Shown here: positions 43,170 to 50,744 of the stretch, piece after piece | How the letters are laid out: each line of letters opens with the position of its first letter | How positions within the stretch are numbered: position 1 is the stretch's first letter | Assembly: GCF_001306135.1 (NCBI RefSeq) | Contig: NZ_LGKP01000030.1 | Span: forward strand, 1 to 64,000 | Origin: Herpetosiphon geysericola | GTDB taxonomy: Bacteria > Chloroflexota > Chloroflexia > Chloroflexales > Herpetosiphonaceae | DNA length: 64,000 nucleotides | Direction of reading: 5' to 3' | The notes under the pieces: generated by a model | Told to the model about the DNA's origin: nothing | What the model saw: only the letters and a program-made list of their open reading frames with translations | Databases searched by the model: none | Translations under genes and position numbers: made by a program

Positions 43170-44813
43170 ATGTCATCGTTGCCGATACGAAATCGTAAGC
43201 ATGTCCTTGAAGAAGAATCACGAAAATTTGTAGGCAATATTATTCCATCCGAATGGATTATTCGTGGCGAATCCCCATCTGATTATGGGATTGATATGCA
43301 AATAGAGCTGGTTCTTAATGAGCGTGTAACCGGAGCGTCGTGGTCTATCCAGCTAAAAGCGACCGATAAACTTGAGCGAAAGAAAGATGTTGTTACCTAT
43401 TCATTTAAGACATCTACTCTTGCATATTTTCTTGCACGACCTGAACGTATTATATACATAATGTATGATGCGGTGGATAAGGTGGCCTATTGGATATGGA
43501 TACAAGAGTATATTCGAAATGACCTTGAGAAGACATGGTTGAAACAAAAGACTGCAACCGTAAAAATCCCGAAGACGAATATCTTCAATAATGATGCTAT
43601 TCCTATTATCCAAAATCGGGTTCTTCATGATAATGAAGCGCATCGATGGCTATCAGCTGTCCAGACGGCAAATCATCCCTACTTTTCATACCAATTCCAA
43701 AGTAAAGACAATGGTTTTGAAATTGGCGTTTCGCCGCGTTATCCTGGGGCTGATCAGGACTCGCCAGTCTCAATTAATGGTACTTTTCGGTTTGATGCAT
43801 CAGAACATGGACGAGCCAATCTACAAAAGTTTAAAGATATGATACGAACAGGTATACCTGCCGAGTTTGATTCAAGTGTTTTTGAGGGCTTTAACGTACA
43901 TGATATCTTTTATCCGATTATGCCTGAACTTGAAAGTTTCCAAACATCGAAAATTTTAATTAGCTCTATTCCTGGCCAAAATCCCCAAACGATAAAAGTA
44001 TCCTTTTTTGATAAGCATGGGACGCTTGTACAACGCTTCCCTTTTATTGAGCTTGTTGATGTGCAATCGGGGACAGAAGAGGTCACGTTTACCAATAAGG
44101 CACAGAAACTCTCTATTACAACAACGATGACGGTGAGTAAAGTCAGCAATACTATTAACATCTCATTTGGGTTTGATCATGGTCCAGGCACGCCTATCCA
44201 AACCATATACGAGACCATTACTGCAATGATGGATATGAATGATGCGAATTCGATAGAAATAATAAATTTACAAACAGACACGGTGTTGATTAGGGATGAT
44301 TTTAAAGATTATGTGACCGAGATACCATCTCAGTTTGTCCAATTAATCGAAGCATTAATGATTATTCAAGAACGATGTAATATTGAGTTGATATGGCCTG
44401 ATTCGCTCGAACCTGAAGATGCTGAACGGATATTATTTGTCGCAACGATTTTATTTTTAGGCAAGGTTCGTGTACACAATCCAATTACTGTTCCGCTTCT
44501 CTATGAAGGGGCTGAAAAGCTTCTACGGGTTTATCAAGCCAAAAATAGCCTCCATTTGAGAGGAACATCTGCCGCTAAAGCAATTGATATTCTTGGATTC
44601 TCCATTGAGCTAGGTGACTATGTGCTCTATGCCCCAGAGGTCACTATGAGCGTGGATGACCTCCAATCTATTGATACATTTATCAAACGTGGAAAACTAC
44701 AGGATGTGCTTCTTGTTACCTTTCATACTGGCGAGGTTGGGGCCGAATTGATATTCCCGCAGTGGATACCGGTGATGGAGGACGAAGAAAGTGGAGATAA
44801 TGATAAAGACTGA
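43170..44813 (+). CDS. DUF4365 nuclease-like protein, candidate defence effector
   Basis: ATG 43170 is 6 bases after GGAG; ATG 43152 lacks such a site. The first 140 residues match the DUF4365 domain: FVGNIIPSEWIIRGESPSDY, GIDMQIEL and WSIQLKAT give the D...(E)-x-Q-L-K pattern of a PD-(D/E)xK-type nuclease. The next 400 residues are beta-rich and unassigned, with an ending DLQSIDTFIKRGK. DUF4365 proteins occur in defence islands as putative nucleases. As third gene of the cluster beside type I RM, it is the likely effector. Confidence 0.65.
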   Translation: MSSLPIRNRKHVLEEESRKFVGNIIPSEWIIRGESPSDYGIDMQIELVLNERVTGASWSIQLKATDKLERKKDVVTYSFKTSTLAYFLARPERIIYIMYDAVDKVAYWIWIQEYIRNDLEKTWLKQKTATVKIPKTNIFNNDAIPIIQNRVLHDNEAHRWLSAVQTANHPYFSYQFQSKDNGFEIGVSPRYPGADQDSPVSINGTFRFDASEHGRANLQKFKDMIRTGIPAEFDSSVFEGFNVHDIFYPIMPELESFQTSKILISSIPGQNPQTIKVSFFDKHGTLVQRFPFIELVDVQSGTEEVTFTNKAQKLSITTTMTVSKVSNTINISFGFDHGPGTPIQTIYETITAMMDMNDANSIEIINLQTDTVLIRDDFKDYVTEIPSQFVQLIEALMIIQERCNIELIWPDSLEPEDAERILFVATILFLGKVRVHNPITVPLLYEGAEKLLRVYQAKNSLHLRGTSAAKAIDILGFSIELGDYVLYAPEVTMSVDDLQSIDTFIKRGKLQDVLLVTFHTGEVGAELIFPQWIPVMEDEESGDNDKD

Positions 44814-44850
44814 GGGAAATTGACATAAATATATGTTCATTGTTGCTTGG

Positions 44851-44874
44851 TCCACTATCCCTCACGATGATGGA
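44851..44874. repeat. 24-bp dispersed palindrome, copy 1
   Basis: The pattern is TCCAnTATC, six central bases (CCTCAC here), then GATnnTGGA. This copy ends 7 bp before the start codon of the zinc-ribbon gene. Related copies are at 45640, 46701, 57666 and 63180. Confidence 0.65.
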
Positions 44875-44881
44875 GTATAGG

Positions 44882-45628
44882 ATGAGTAAACGCCACGTTA
44901 TTGTTGGCCAACACACCCGATCCATGCCGTTGCGTACATTCACCATCATTTGCCGCTGGTGTGGGAATGAAGCCACCATCGAGAGTTACCCAGGGCGAAC
45001 CCCGACGCTCTGTAGTCCTGAATGTCTTGAAGCTGCACGGAAAGACCACGACCGCCAACGCAAAGCCGCCCAACGCGCCAACAAGCCCGCGCCAGCAACA
45101 CCACGAGGCCGGAAGCCGATGCCCCGCCCGCAGCGGTTTGTCGTGTGGCCATCGCAGCTGAATCGCAGCCTGGACCGATCGATCGATCGCCAGCTGACCG
45201 CGATGAAAACGAAGTTTGATGGAAGAAATCTGATTGCCACGCTGGAAACACTGCTCGTCGAATATCTGGCCGTGAATGTGCGGTGGGTCATATTGGAGTG
45301 TTTTGTGCGGGAGCCACAGAAATTGGCCGAGCGCACGGAGGTCGTGTTAACCACGATTGACGATCCGGAACACAAACATAATCAATGGCAGCGGGAGTTG
45401 GATACCTTGCGCAGCGAATTTGCACGGAATGGAACCCTGAATCAAGCCCAGCGAGAGCAGCTGTGGGCTATCGCACGACCCATCGAATTTGCGGTTGTCG
45501 GGCGGCATGGGTTAAGTCAAGACTACCAGGAACGCTTAACCGGAGCACAACGCGCGACCGCCGAGCGAGCGCTGGCAGCGGCCTTGGTCAGACTGGAAGC
45601 ACTCTTGCTTGATCGCGAATCAGCATGA
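44882..45628 (+). CDS. Zinc-ribbon plasmid-type protein, 248 aa
   Basis: ATG 44882 follows AGTATAGG. Residues about 20-48 hold a four-Cys site (ICRWCGN, then TLCSPECLEAARK) as in short treble-clef zinc ribbons of mobile-element proteins. A basic Pro-rich linker follows, then a helical domain (KFDGRNLIATLETLLVEYLA) and a second helical part ending in LEALLLDRES. DNA binding is likely, function unknown. The last 81 codons are duplicated downstream at 46446-46689. Palindromes of the same family stand on both sides of the gene. Confidence 0.6.
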   Translation: MSKRHVIVGQHTRSMPLRTFTIICRWCGNEATIESYPGRTPTLCSPECLEAARKDHDRQRKAAQRANKPAPATPRGRKPMPRPQRFVVWPSQLNRSLDRSIDRQLTAMKTKFDGRNLIATLETLLVEYLAVNVRWVILECFVREPQKLAERTEVVLTTIDDPEHKHNQWQRELDTLRSEFARNGTLNQAQREQLWAIARPIEFAVVGRHGLSQDYQERLTGAQRATAERALAAALVRLEALLLDRESA

Positions 45629-45639
45629 TTTCTATTTTG

Positions 45640-45663
45640 TCCAATATCTCTCACGATAATGGA
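45640..45663. repeat. 24-bp dispersed palindrome, copy 2
   Basis: TCCAATATC, centre TCTCAC, GATAATGGA. It lies 11 bp after the stop codon of the zinc-ribbon gene and is included in the 279-bp segmental duplication whose other copy is at 46446-46724. Confidence 0.65.
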
Positions 45664-45810
45664 TTTCAATATTTGATACACCTTGGAGTATCACACTATA
45701 TATACTACAGTACTATACGCGATATTATTAGAGTACTATTTCAAGTACTATTCCAATCGGGATTAGAGTACTAATGATTATGTTGACAAAATTGGCAAAT
45801 CGGCTGAAAA

Positions 45811-45845
45811 TAAAGGCACAAGAGTTCGTACCTCTTGTGCCTTTA
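45811..45845 (-). terminator. Perfect 14-bp terminator stem of the 45-aa peptide gene
   Basis: TAAAGGCACAAGAG (45811-45824) pairs without mismatch with 45832-45845 around 7 bases. On the minus strand it follows the peptide stop by 7 bp and continues into ATTTTC. It is a strong intrinsic terminator for a very short transcript. Confidence 0.8.
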
Positions 45846-45852
45846 TGCCAGT

Positions 45853-45990
45853 TTAGTTTAAGTCCGTTGACAAGCGGATAAGCGATGCGACCAGGTTGAT
45901 AACAGAACTGACATTCTTTTTCAACCAATTGGACATATTGCGAAAACGTCGGGCCATCTTTTGATGGCTCTTCTTTTTGCCTTTTTCCAT
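45853..45990 (-). CDS. Short cationic amphipathic peptide, 45 aa
   Basis: The ATG at 45990 has a strong GGGGGTG 8 bases upstream. The peptide begins MEKGKKKSHQKMARRFRNMS and continues with NWLKKNVSSVINLVASLIRL, that is a basic head followed by an amphipathic helix. It has no Cys, so it is not a thiopeptide or lanthipeptide with rings from Cys. A leaderless bacteriocin, a type I toxin-like membrane peptide or a small regulatory protein are possible. A consensus promoter, an attenuator-like leader and a perfect terminator frame the gene, so it is surely expressed as a unit. A GTG frame from 46000 overlaps it but lacks a correctly spaced ribosome site. Confidence 0.55.
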   Translation of the reverse strand: MEKGKKKSHQKMARRFRNMSNWLKKNVSSVINLVASLIRLSTDLN

Positions 45991-46073
45991 AGCTTTTCAC
46001 CCCCTTTCATTGATATTTTTATAGAATCCTCCTTTCGTGATTCAAATACCAATTGTTAGGCGACCTTGGGTAT

Positions 46074-46122
46074 AAAAAAGCCGCACTGGAGATCAATGAC
46101 GATCATAATATTCCAGTACGGC
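46074..46122 (-). terminator. Attenuator-like terminator hairpin in the peptide leader
   Basis: On the minus strand GCCGTACTGGA (46122-46112) pairs with TCCAGTGCGGC (46090-46080), one mismatch, and six T residues follow (46079-46074). It starts only about 8 nt after the expected transcription start and about 80 bp before the peptide gene, so it can stop transcription early or define a short RNA. Confidence 0.65.
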
Positions 46123-46136
46123 GGTCGCTAATTGGC

Positions 46137-46165
46137 ATTATATAGGTCGCTATAACATATGTCAA
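46137..46165 (-). promoter_or_regulatory. Perfect consensus sigma-70 promoter for the 45-aa peptide
   Basis: On the minus strand TTGACA (46165-46160) and TATAAT (46142-46137) are separated by exactly 17 bp. Transcription should start near 46130 and run through the attenuator-like hairpin to the peptide gene. Nothing else on this strand could use it. Confidence 0.8.
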
Positions 46166-46445
46166 TAGGAATAACCTAAGCTACGTGTGCTATGTTTGAA
46201 ATTGTGTTATAGGGTAAACCCATACTTTATAAGTATTCATTGATCAAGCTTTAAAATTCATGTCATTCTAAAGGGATGAATTCAATAGTAGCCACGAATC
46301 GCGGTCTAAATAATCCTCTCACGAAAAAGAATTATTCAAGTATTCGTGATACCGTGCTGTTCATTAAAAATAAAATTCTTATGTTTTTCTAATGTTTGAT
46401 TATGCGTGCGTGCAAACTTAGATGATCCATAGCTATGCTATCGCG

Positions 46446-46689
46446 ATGGCAGCGGGAGTTGGATGGATTGCGCAGCGAGCTTGCAGGGAATGGAAAACTG
46501 AATCAAGCCCAGCACGATCAGCTGTGGGCTATCGCACGACCCATCGAATTTGCGGTTGTCGGTCGGCATGGGCTGAGTCAAGACTACCAAGAACGCTTAA
46601 CCGGAGCACAACGCATCAGTGCCGAGCGCGCGCTGGGAGCGGCCTTGGTTCGGCTGGAAGCACTCGTGGTTGATCGTGAATCAGGGTAA
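46446..46689 (+). pseudogene. Truncated duplicate of the zinc-ribbon gene
   Basis: The frame encodes a copy of the last 81 residues of the protein at 44882-45628 (for example WAIARPIEFAVVGRHGLSQD is identical). The zinc-ribbon and the first helical domain are missing and there is no ribosome-binding site. The duplication is gap-free at a constant offset of 1061 bp and extends through the palindrome behind the gene to 46724. It looks like a remnant. Confidence 0.75.
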
Positions 46690-46700
46690 TAATTATTTTG

Positions 46701-46724
46701 TCCAGTATCCCTTACGATAGTGGA
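46701..46724. repeat. 24-bp dispersed palindrome, copy 3
   Basis: TCCAGTATC, centre CCTTAC, GATAGTGGA. It is the duplicate of copy 2 within the 279-bp duplication. From here to 47009 I see no gene. Confidence 0.65.
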
Positions 46725-47009
46725 TTAGTGAATACAGATTATGATAGCAGCATATTCTTGTATAAGGGTCAATCAGGACACTATGATTGAGAGTTGAGGT
46801 TACTTTCACGCTAAGTTCATAGGTTGATAATATATACCGAGCACGCGTATTGGCAGAGTGTTTTTATCCTAGTGTAATGCCATAAAAATGCAGGAATAGG
46901 AATGATAAATACTTCGTATCCTTGGGTAATGCTGCCATGGTGAAGGATCGGTATGTGGTACCAAGGCAATGGCTTAGTTTGGTTACTTTATTAGATGTGT
47001 CACAATTTG

Positions 47010-47045
47010 GGCCTCAGCGCTATGCATTCTCGTGGCGCTGAGGCC
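47010..47045 (-). terminator. Perfect 11-bp stem-loop downstream of the secreted-protein gene
   Basis: GGCCTCAGCGC (47010-47020) pairs with GCGCTGAGGCC (47035-47045) around 14 bases. On the minus strand it lies 85 bp after the stop of the secreted-protein gene and has only a weak T stretch, so termination is plausible but not certain. The 290 bp further left contain nothing I can name. Confidence 0.5.
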
Positions 47046-47129
47046 ACATATCGAGGTATGGGTCATTCGGGATGAGTTTTAGGGTTGTGTTATAGATTGC
47101 TCTAGCAATATTTAAGTTGTTATTTTTGT

Positions 47130-47585
47130 CTAGGACCAAGAATTCGGGGAGAACCAGGACTTACAGGTATAATCGCCTGTATATTCTATGTGAATCCAGG
47201 TATCATAGCCCATCCAAGGACGTGGTTCCGTAATGCTGCATTGTCGAGTGCCTGAATAGCCTTGAAAGGTAAATTCTACTGTGATAGTCTTATCGGGTTT
47301 CCACCACCAACCCCAAAGCGCATAGGCAGAATAACCATTTGCACTGTAGGAAGATGTCCACATGGTAGGTTGATTTTCTTGATTCCGGCCAGTAATCTTG
47401 ACTTGTTGAACGGAGCATGATCCGCCACATGCATTTCCACCATGAACCGCAACCATTGATTCATTGGATCCCCACAACGTCTGATGGGGCTGCTCGACTG
47501 TTGATTTCGCTTGGGCAGGGATTGGTGAAAGAGCGAACCTGCTAACGAACACGCAGAGCCATAGCAACGTCTGTAATCGTTTCAT
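47130..47585 (-). CDS. Small secreted Cys-containing protein, 151 aa
   Basis: A signal peptide covers about residues 1-26 and ends at PIPAQA. The mature protein has four Cys in two groups (NACGGSCSVQQ, then RQCSIT and YTCKSW), so two disulfides are likely, and is rich in Trp, Tyr and Ser with a beta-sheet pattern. I recognise no family. It lies downstream of a glycine-rich peptide gene and a LuxR-type gene on the same strand. Two identical inverted ATACCGGTAT-centred boxes stand in the 260 bp before its start. Confidence 0.65.
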   Translation of the reverse strand: MKRLQTLLWLCVFVSRFALSPIPAQAKSTVEQPHQTLWGSNESMVAVHGGNACGGSCSVQQVKITGRNQENQPTMWTSSYSANGYSAYALWGWWWKPDKTITVEFTFQGYSGTRQCSITEPRPWMGYDTWIHIEYTGDYTCKSWFSPNSWS

Positions 47586-47685
47586 AGAGAATACCTCATG
47601 GGTCGCACATGAAAAATACGATGCTATGGTGATGTGCGACAGGACTAAAATCTATTAAACCATGCTGTCCAATGTGCTGTATCAT

Positions 47686-47802
47686 CAATACCGGTATGTG
47701 TTTGTTCATAGAACAATGCAGGAATCAAGATGCTCTCATGAGTTGTTCCCACCGGAGCAGTGATATTGCGCTATCCTGTGCTATAAACCCATACCGGTAT
47801 TG
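47686..47802. promoter_or_regulatory. Pair of 13-bp inverted boxes centred on ATACCGGTAT
   Basis: CAATACCGGTATG at 47686-47698 and CATACCGGTATTG at 47790-47802 are exact inverted copies, each with a 10-bp palindromic core, and their starts are 104 bp apart (about ten helical turns). They lie between the glycine-rich peptide gene and the secreted-protein gene. A dimeric regulator with looping, possibly the LuxR-type protein nearby, would fit. Confidence 0.5.
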
Positions 47803-47849
47803 TATCCACAGCGGTGTGTGAAACATCCAATGGGGGAGGTTTATGCTAT

Positions 47850-47948
47850 CTATTTCCTTCCACCCTGGTTGCCTGTGCCACCATTCCCTTTCGAACCACC
47901 TGATGATTTACCACCATATCGGCCTCCGTTCGATGATCCTTTTGCCAT
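47850..47948 (-). CDS. Glycine-rich short peptide, 32 aa
   Basis: An excellent AAAAGGAGG lies 6 bases before the ATG. The product starts MAKGSSNGGRYGGKSSGG and ends in GNGGTGNQGGRK; almost half of the residues are Gly and the charge is basic. No hydrophobic segment or Cys is present. Comparable Gly/Ser-rich short peptides include microcin-like precursors and RNA-binding Gly-rich tails, but no family can be claimed. It lies on the same strand between the LuxR-type gene and the secreted-protein gene. Confidence 0.5.
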   Translation of the reverse strand: MAKGSSNGGRYGGKSSGGSKGNGGTGNQGGRK

Positions 47949-48132
47949 GACAGCCTCCTTTTACGAAAAGAATGAATCGTATTCCATTGCTAAGAATGCG
48001 TGATGGTCTATCGTTCTTTCAGCTGCTTCCTGCTCATCGGATTGACTATCAGCACGTCTTTAGAAGGAACATGATGAGCCTATCCTATTGAGCTACGATT
48101 ACAATCCTGATCTGTGACCTGACCCATCAGTA

Positions 48133-48345
48133 CTAGGCATCCATAGGATCATTGTCGCGTGTCATATAGGCAATTGTTGCCTCAACCCGTCCCGTTACCC
48201 GCAGTTTCTGATAAATGATCGTGACATACCAACGAACCGTTGCAACGGATAAACCCATTGCTGCTGCAATCTGTTTATTTGAGTATCCAGCCGAAAGCCA
48301 TTTCCATAGTTCTTGTTCTCTTGGACTGAGATTGCGGGTGGTCAT
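48133..48345 (-). CDS. LuxR/GerE-type HTH regulator without sensor domain
   Basis: ATG 48345 follows AGGAGGAAGCTT. The 70-residue protein is only the DNA-binding domain: LSPREQELWKWLSAGYSNKQ, then IAAAMGLSVATVRWYVTIIY and QKLRVTGRVEATI, the complete four-helix LuxR/GerE fold. Single-domain proteins of this type act as DNA-binding switches or with a separate partner. It is divergent from the HTH-TM-FGE gene, and the 160-bp space between them contains an inverted repeat. Confidence 0.85.
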   Translation of the reverse strand: MTTRNLSPREQELWKWLSAGYSNKQIAAAMGLSVATVRWYVTIIYQKLRVTGRVEATIAYMTRDNDPMDA

Positions 48346-48413
48346 AAGCTTCCTCCTAATCACCCACATTCCATACAAGCTACCGTAGTACAATAGCCAA
48401 CGACTACTATGTG

Positions 48414-48438
48414 GGTGGTATCGAAATCACATACCACC
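48414..48438. promoter_or_regulatory. 8-bp inverted repeat between the divergent luxR-type and FGE genes
   Basis: GGTGGTAT (48414-48421) and ATACCACC (48431-48438) are separated by 9 bp. It shares the GGTAT/ATACC half-site with the boxes at 47686 and 47790, though in the other orientation. It could be an operator common to both divergent genes. Confidence 0.4.
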
Positions 48439-48505
48439 ACCCTACTCGTTTACCCTGAAAATAGGGTTTTCAAGCTGAAAATTGTGCTATCAAGCAGGAG
48501 AAATC

Positions 48506-49801
48506 ATGCCTATGGCGACCCTGAAGCAATTAATCATCGAGTATCGCAGCCGGATTCCTGACTATAATCAAGATAAACTTGCGCAGGATATGGGATATAC
48601 AGCGGGGGGATTGTCCAATGTTCTGAATGGAGAAAGACCCTCAGCTATTACACGAGATTTTGTCTTGAAGGTTGTCAAAATATTCCACGATCATCATGCG
48701 ATACGCTCGCGTGATGAAATTGATAGTCTTTTGGCAGCGGGTGGCTTTGCCAAACTAGGAACACAGTCATCAACTGTCGAAACGGCATTACATACGACAT
48801 TTCCTGCCTTAACGCCTGAGAGGCAGGTTGTCCAGACACAGTATTCGATCCCGATACGCCGCATAATGACGGTTGGCGCAATAGTGCTTGGGCTTTCAAT
48901 AATACTGTTTCTCTGGTTCGATATGCCGCAACGTTGGTCTCTATCACGCTCCCCTACGGTGCAGGCACAGCCCCCAATAATTCGTGATGGGATGGTCTAT
49001 ATTCCAGAGGGATCTTTTCTTCGTGGGAGTACGGAGGATGACCTGCGGTATATAGAATCCTTATGTATTGATATCAGTAAGGAGTGTAATCGCGCGTTGT
49101 TTAGCGATGAGTTACCCCAGATGGCAATTTGGTTGCATGACTATTGGATTGGACAGCATGAGGTGACAAATGCACAATACCAAATTTTTGTTGAGGCAAC
49201 CCATTATGTGACTGATGCTGAAAAAAGAGGTGAAAGTAAGGTCTGGAGTCGATTAGCCCGGACGTTTGAGATCGTAAAGGGTGCTAATTGGCGATCTCCA
49301 GGCGGCCCTACGACCAGTATTGTTGAAAAATTGGAGCATCCTGTTGTTCACATAGCGTACCATGATGCTGAAGCCTACTGTCAATGGGATGGCAAACGCC
49401 TTCCCACAGAAGCAGAATGGGAACGAGCAGCACGAGGAGTCGATGGATGGATATTCCCGTGGGGTAACGAGTGGGATGCAACGCGATTAAATCATGCCTA
49501 CGAAGGAAATTCATTTGGTACCAAAGCAATCGGGTCGTTTCCCGCCGGGGCAAGCAAGGATGAAGTGCATGATATGCTTGGCAACGTGGCAGAATGGACG
49601 AGTGATTGGTATTCTGGTGAATATTATAAATCTGGAGAAACACGGAATCCGACGGGGCCGAAAGTATCGACCGGACAGCATGTACGTCGTGGTGGAGCAT
49701 GGAATACGCAGTCGGGATTTTTACATGCGACGTGGCGTATTGATTTGAAAGATGATACGAGCGATAGCACGGGTTTTCGATGTGTCGAAGACGGAAATTA
49801 A
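48506..49801 (+). CDS. HTH-transmembrane-FGE/SUMF1 fusion protein
   Basis: ATG 48506 follows AGGAG. Residues 1-85 form an XRE-like HTH (DKLAQDMGYTAGGLSNVLNG). A membrane helix is at about 118-138 (IMTVGAIVLGLSIILFLWF). Residues 155-431 are an FGE-sulfatase (formylglycine-generating/SUMF1, EgtB/PvdO) domain with GMVYIPEGSFLRGS, EVTNAQYQIFVE, RLPTEAEWERAARG and the end STGFRCVED. Most bacterial members of this fold are not sulfatase activators and several are domain-binding or defence-associated. The topology puts the HTH in the cytoplasm and the FGE part outside, suggesting a one-component membrane sensor. Confidence 0.8.
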   Translation: MPMATLKQLIIEYRSRIPDYNQDKLAQDMGYTAGGLSNVLNGERPSAITRDFVLKVVKIFHDHHAIRSRDEIDSLLAAGGFAKLGTQSSTVETALHTTFPALTPERQVVQTQYSIPIRRIMTVGAIVLGLSIILFLWFDMPQRWSLSRSPTVQAQPPIIRDGMVYIPEGSFLRGSTEDDLRYIESLCIDISKECNRALFSDELPQMAIWLHDYWIGQHEVTNAQYQIFVEATHYVTDAEKRGESKVWSRLARTFEIVKGANWRSPGGPTTSIVEKLEHPVVHIAYHDAEAYCQWDGKRLPTEAEWERAARGVDGWIFPWGNEWDATRLNHAYEGNSFGTKAIGSFPAGASKDEVHDMLGNVAEWTSDWYSGEYYKSGETRNPTGPKVSTGQHVRRGGAWNTQSGFLHATWRIDLKDDTSDSTGFRCVEDGN

Positions 49802-49802
49802 A

Positions 49803-50033
49803 TCACGCTTGCGAGGATTGAGAGATCGCTATGGTCAGGATGAAATTACAGGATAGAATTAGTACAAACATACTCACCATTCCATGGTCATGGTTCGAAC
49901 ATCCAGAAGCCGCGCCACGGGCTATCACAGCCACTAGCAGCAGGGCCACGCTACTCATGAAAACCGAGCAGTACTTCCATAAACCACGGTGGCGGGTCTT
50001 CTTCCGCTGCTCTGCACGCCACTTCGCCAGCAT
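49803..50033 (-). CDS. Possible small membrane protein, 76 aa
   Basis: The frame from ATG 50033 has a basic head (MLAKWRAEQRKKTRHRG) and two hydrophobic segments (VFMSSVALLLVAVIARG and VSMFVLILSCNFILTIAI). The ribosome-binding site is weak and it converges on the FGE gene. It may be real, but only the hydropathy supports it. Confidence 0.3.
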   Translation of the reverse strand: MLAKWRAEQRKKTRHRGLWKYCSVFMSSVALLLVAVIARGAASGCSNHDHGMVSMFVLILSCNFILTIAISQSSQA

Positions 50034-50336
50034 AATGTATTCCCACTGCACAACGTATTTGCATAACCTCAGCTGCATCCACGAACCCACTGCACCCGCG
50101 ATGCGTCGTGCGCCGCAATCCATTCGTGCCACCCCGCCAAGCATCCTGTTTCTCATTTGGCCGCGCCATCTGACCCTATGTCATGCGCCCTGCAAGCGAA
50201 CCACAATCACCAAAGGTTCAAGTCATCCTTGGGCGGTTATCAGATAGTGGCCGCTGCGCGGTGGTCATTTGGTTAGTATTCAAACGCACACGGCAGTGCT
50301 GGCATGAATGCGCCGATCCACGCCTAAAAGTTGTTC

Positions 50337-50388
50337 TTGGGGGCGGGAAGGGAAACCATCGCCCCAAGTTTTTCCTTCCCGCCCCCAA
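50337..50388. repeat. Perfect 15-bp inverted repeat
   Basis: TTGGGGGCGGGAAGG (50337-50351) is the exact reverse complement of 50374-50388, with a 22-base loop. It is far from any gene end on either strand (350 bp before the accessory operon). An origin, cruciform or transfer-related structure is possible; a terminator is less likely. Confidence 0.7.
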
Positions 50389-50648
50389 ACCCCCACCCAT
50401 CCTTTCCTTCACCCTCCTCCTCTCCATCTCTCACGACCAAGGAAACTGCCGTGCGCGGCAGGCCATTAATGCGCGGAGCGCCGCGCACGAAACCGAGCGA
50501 CCACGCCAGCAACTGTCCCGCAGCGGCCCGTACAGCGCGTCACAGCACCCATGCTGTGACCGCAATGAGCCAACGACAAGCCTAAAAATCGAGGCGCTGA
50601 AATGGTTGGAATTGGTCGTTTTAGGCCATTAGAAAGGGAAGAAAATTA

Positions 50649-50677
50649 TTGACAAAGAGTTGAAAATAATATATAAT
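50649..50677 (+). promoter_or_regulatory. Perfect consensus promoter, copy 1
   Basis: TTGACA (50649-50654) and TATAAT (50672-50677) have a 17-bp spacer. It starts the accessory operon with the 64-aa gene at 50745. The block CGTTTTAGGCCATTAGAAAG just upstream is conserved in copy 2 and may be an operator. Confidence 0.8.
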
Positions 50678-50744
50678 ACAGAGGAAATCAAGAACGGTAG
50701 CGAGTGTACCAGCGCCTCTACCGCCTAGCACAAGGGAGCCAACT

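Larger units (their letters stand above)
49802..50744. other. Long intergenic region before the accessory operon
   Basis: Apart from a doubtful small membrane-protein frame on the minus strand at its left end, I see no gene. It contains a 15-bp inverted repeat at 50337-50388 and, in its last 210 bp, the first copy of a duplicated control region: GTACAGCGCGTCACAGCACC near 50533 and CGTTTTAGGCCATTAGAAAG before the promoter at 50649. The second copy lies in front of the ArdC gene at about 51580-51793. Confidence 0.6.

Noticed and set aside
45728-46000. 90-codon minus-strand frame from GTG 46000 over the 45-aa peptide gene
   Set aside because: The ribosome-binding sequence touches the GTG directly, which is too close, and the frame runs through the perfect terminator. 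The 45-aa frame has correct spacing and ends just before the terminator.
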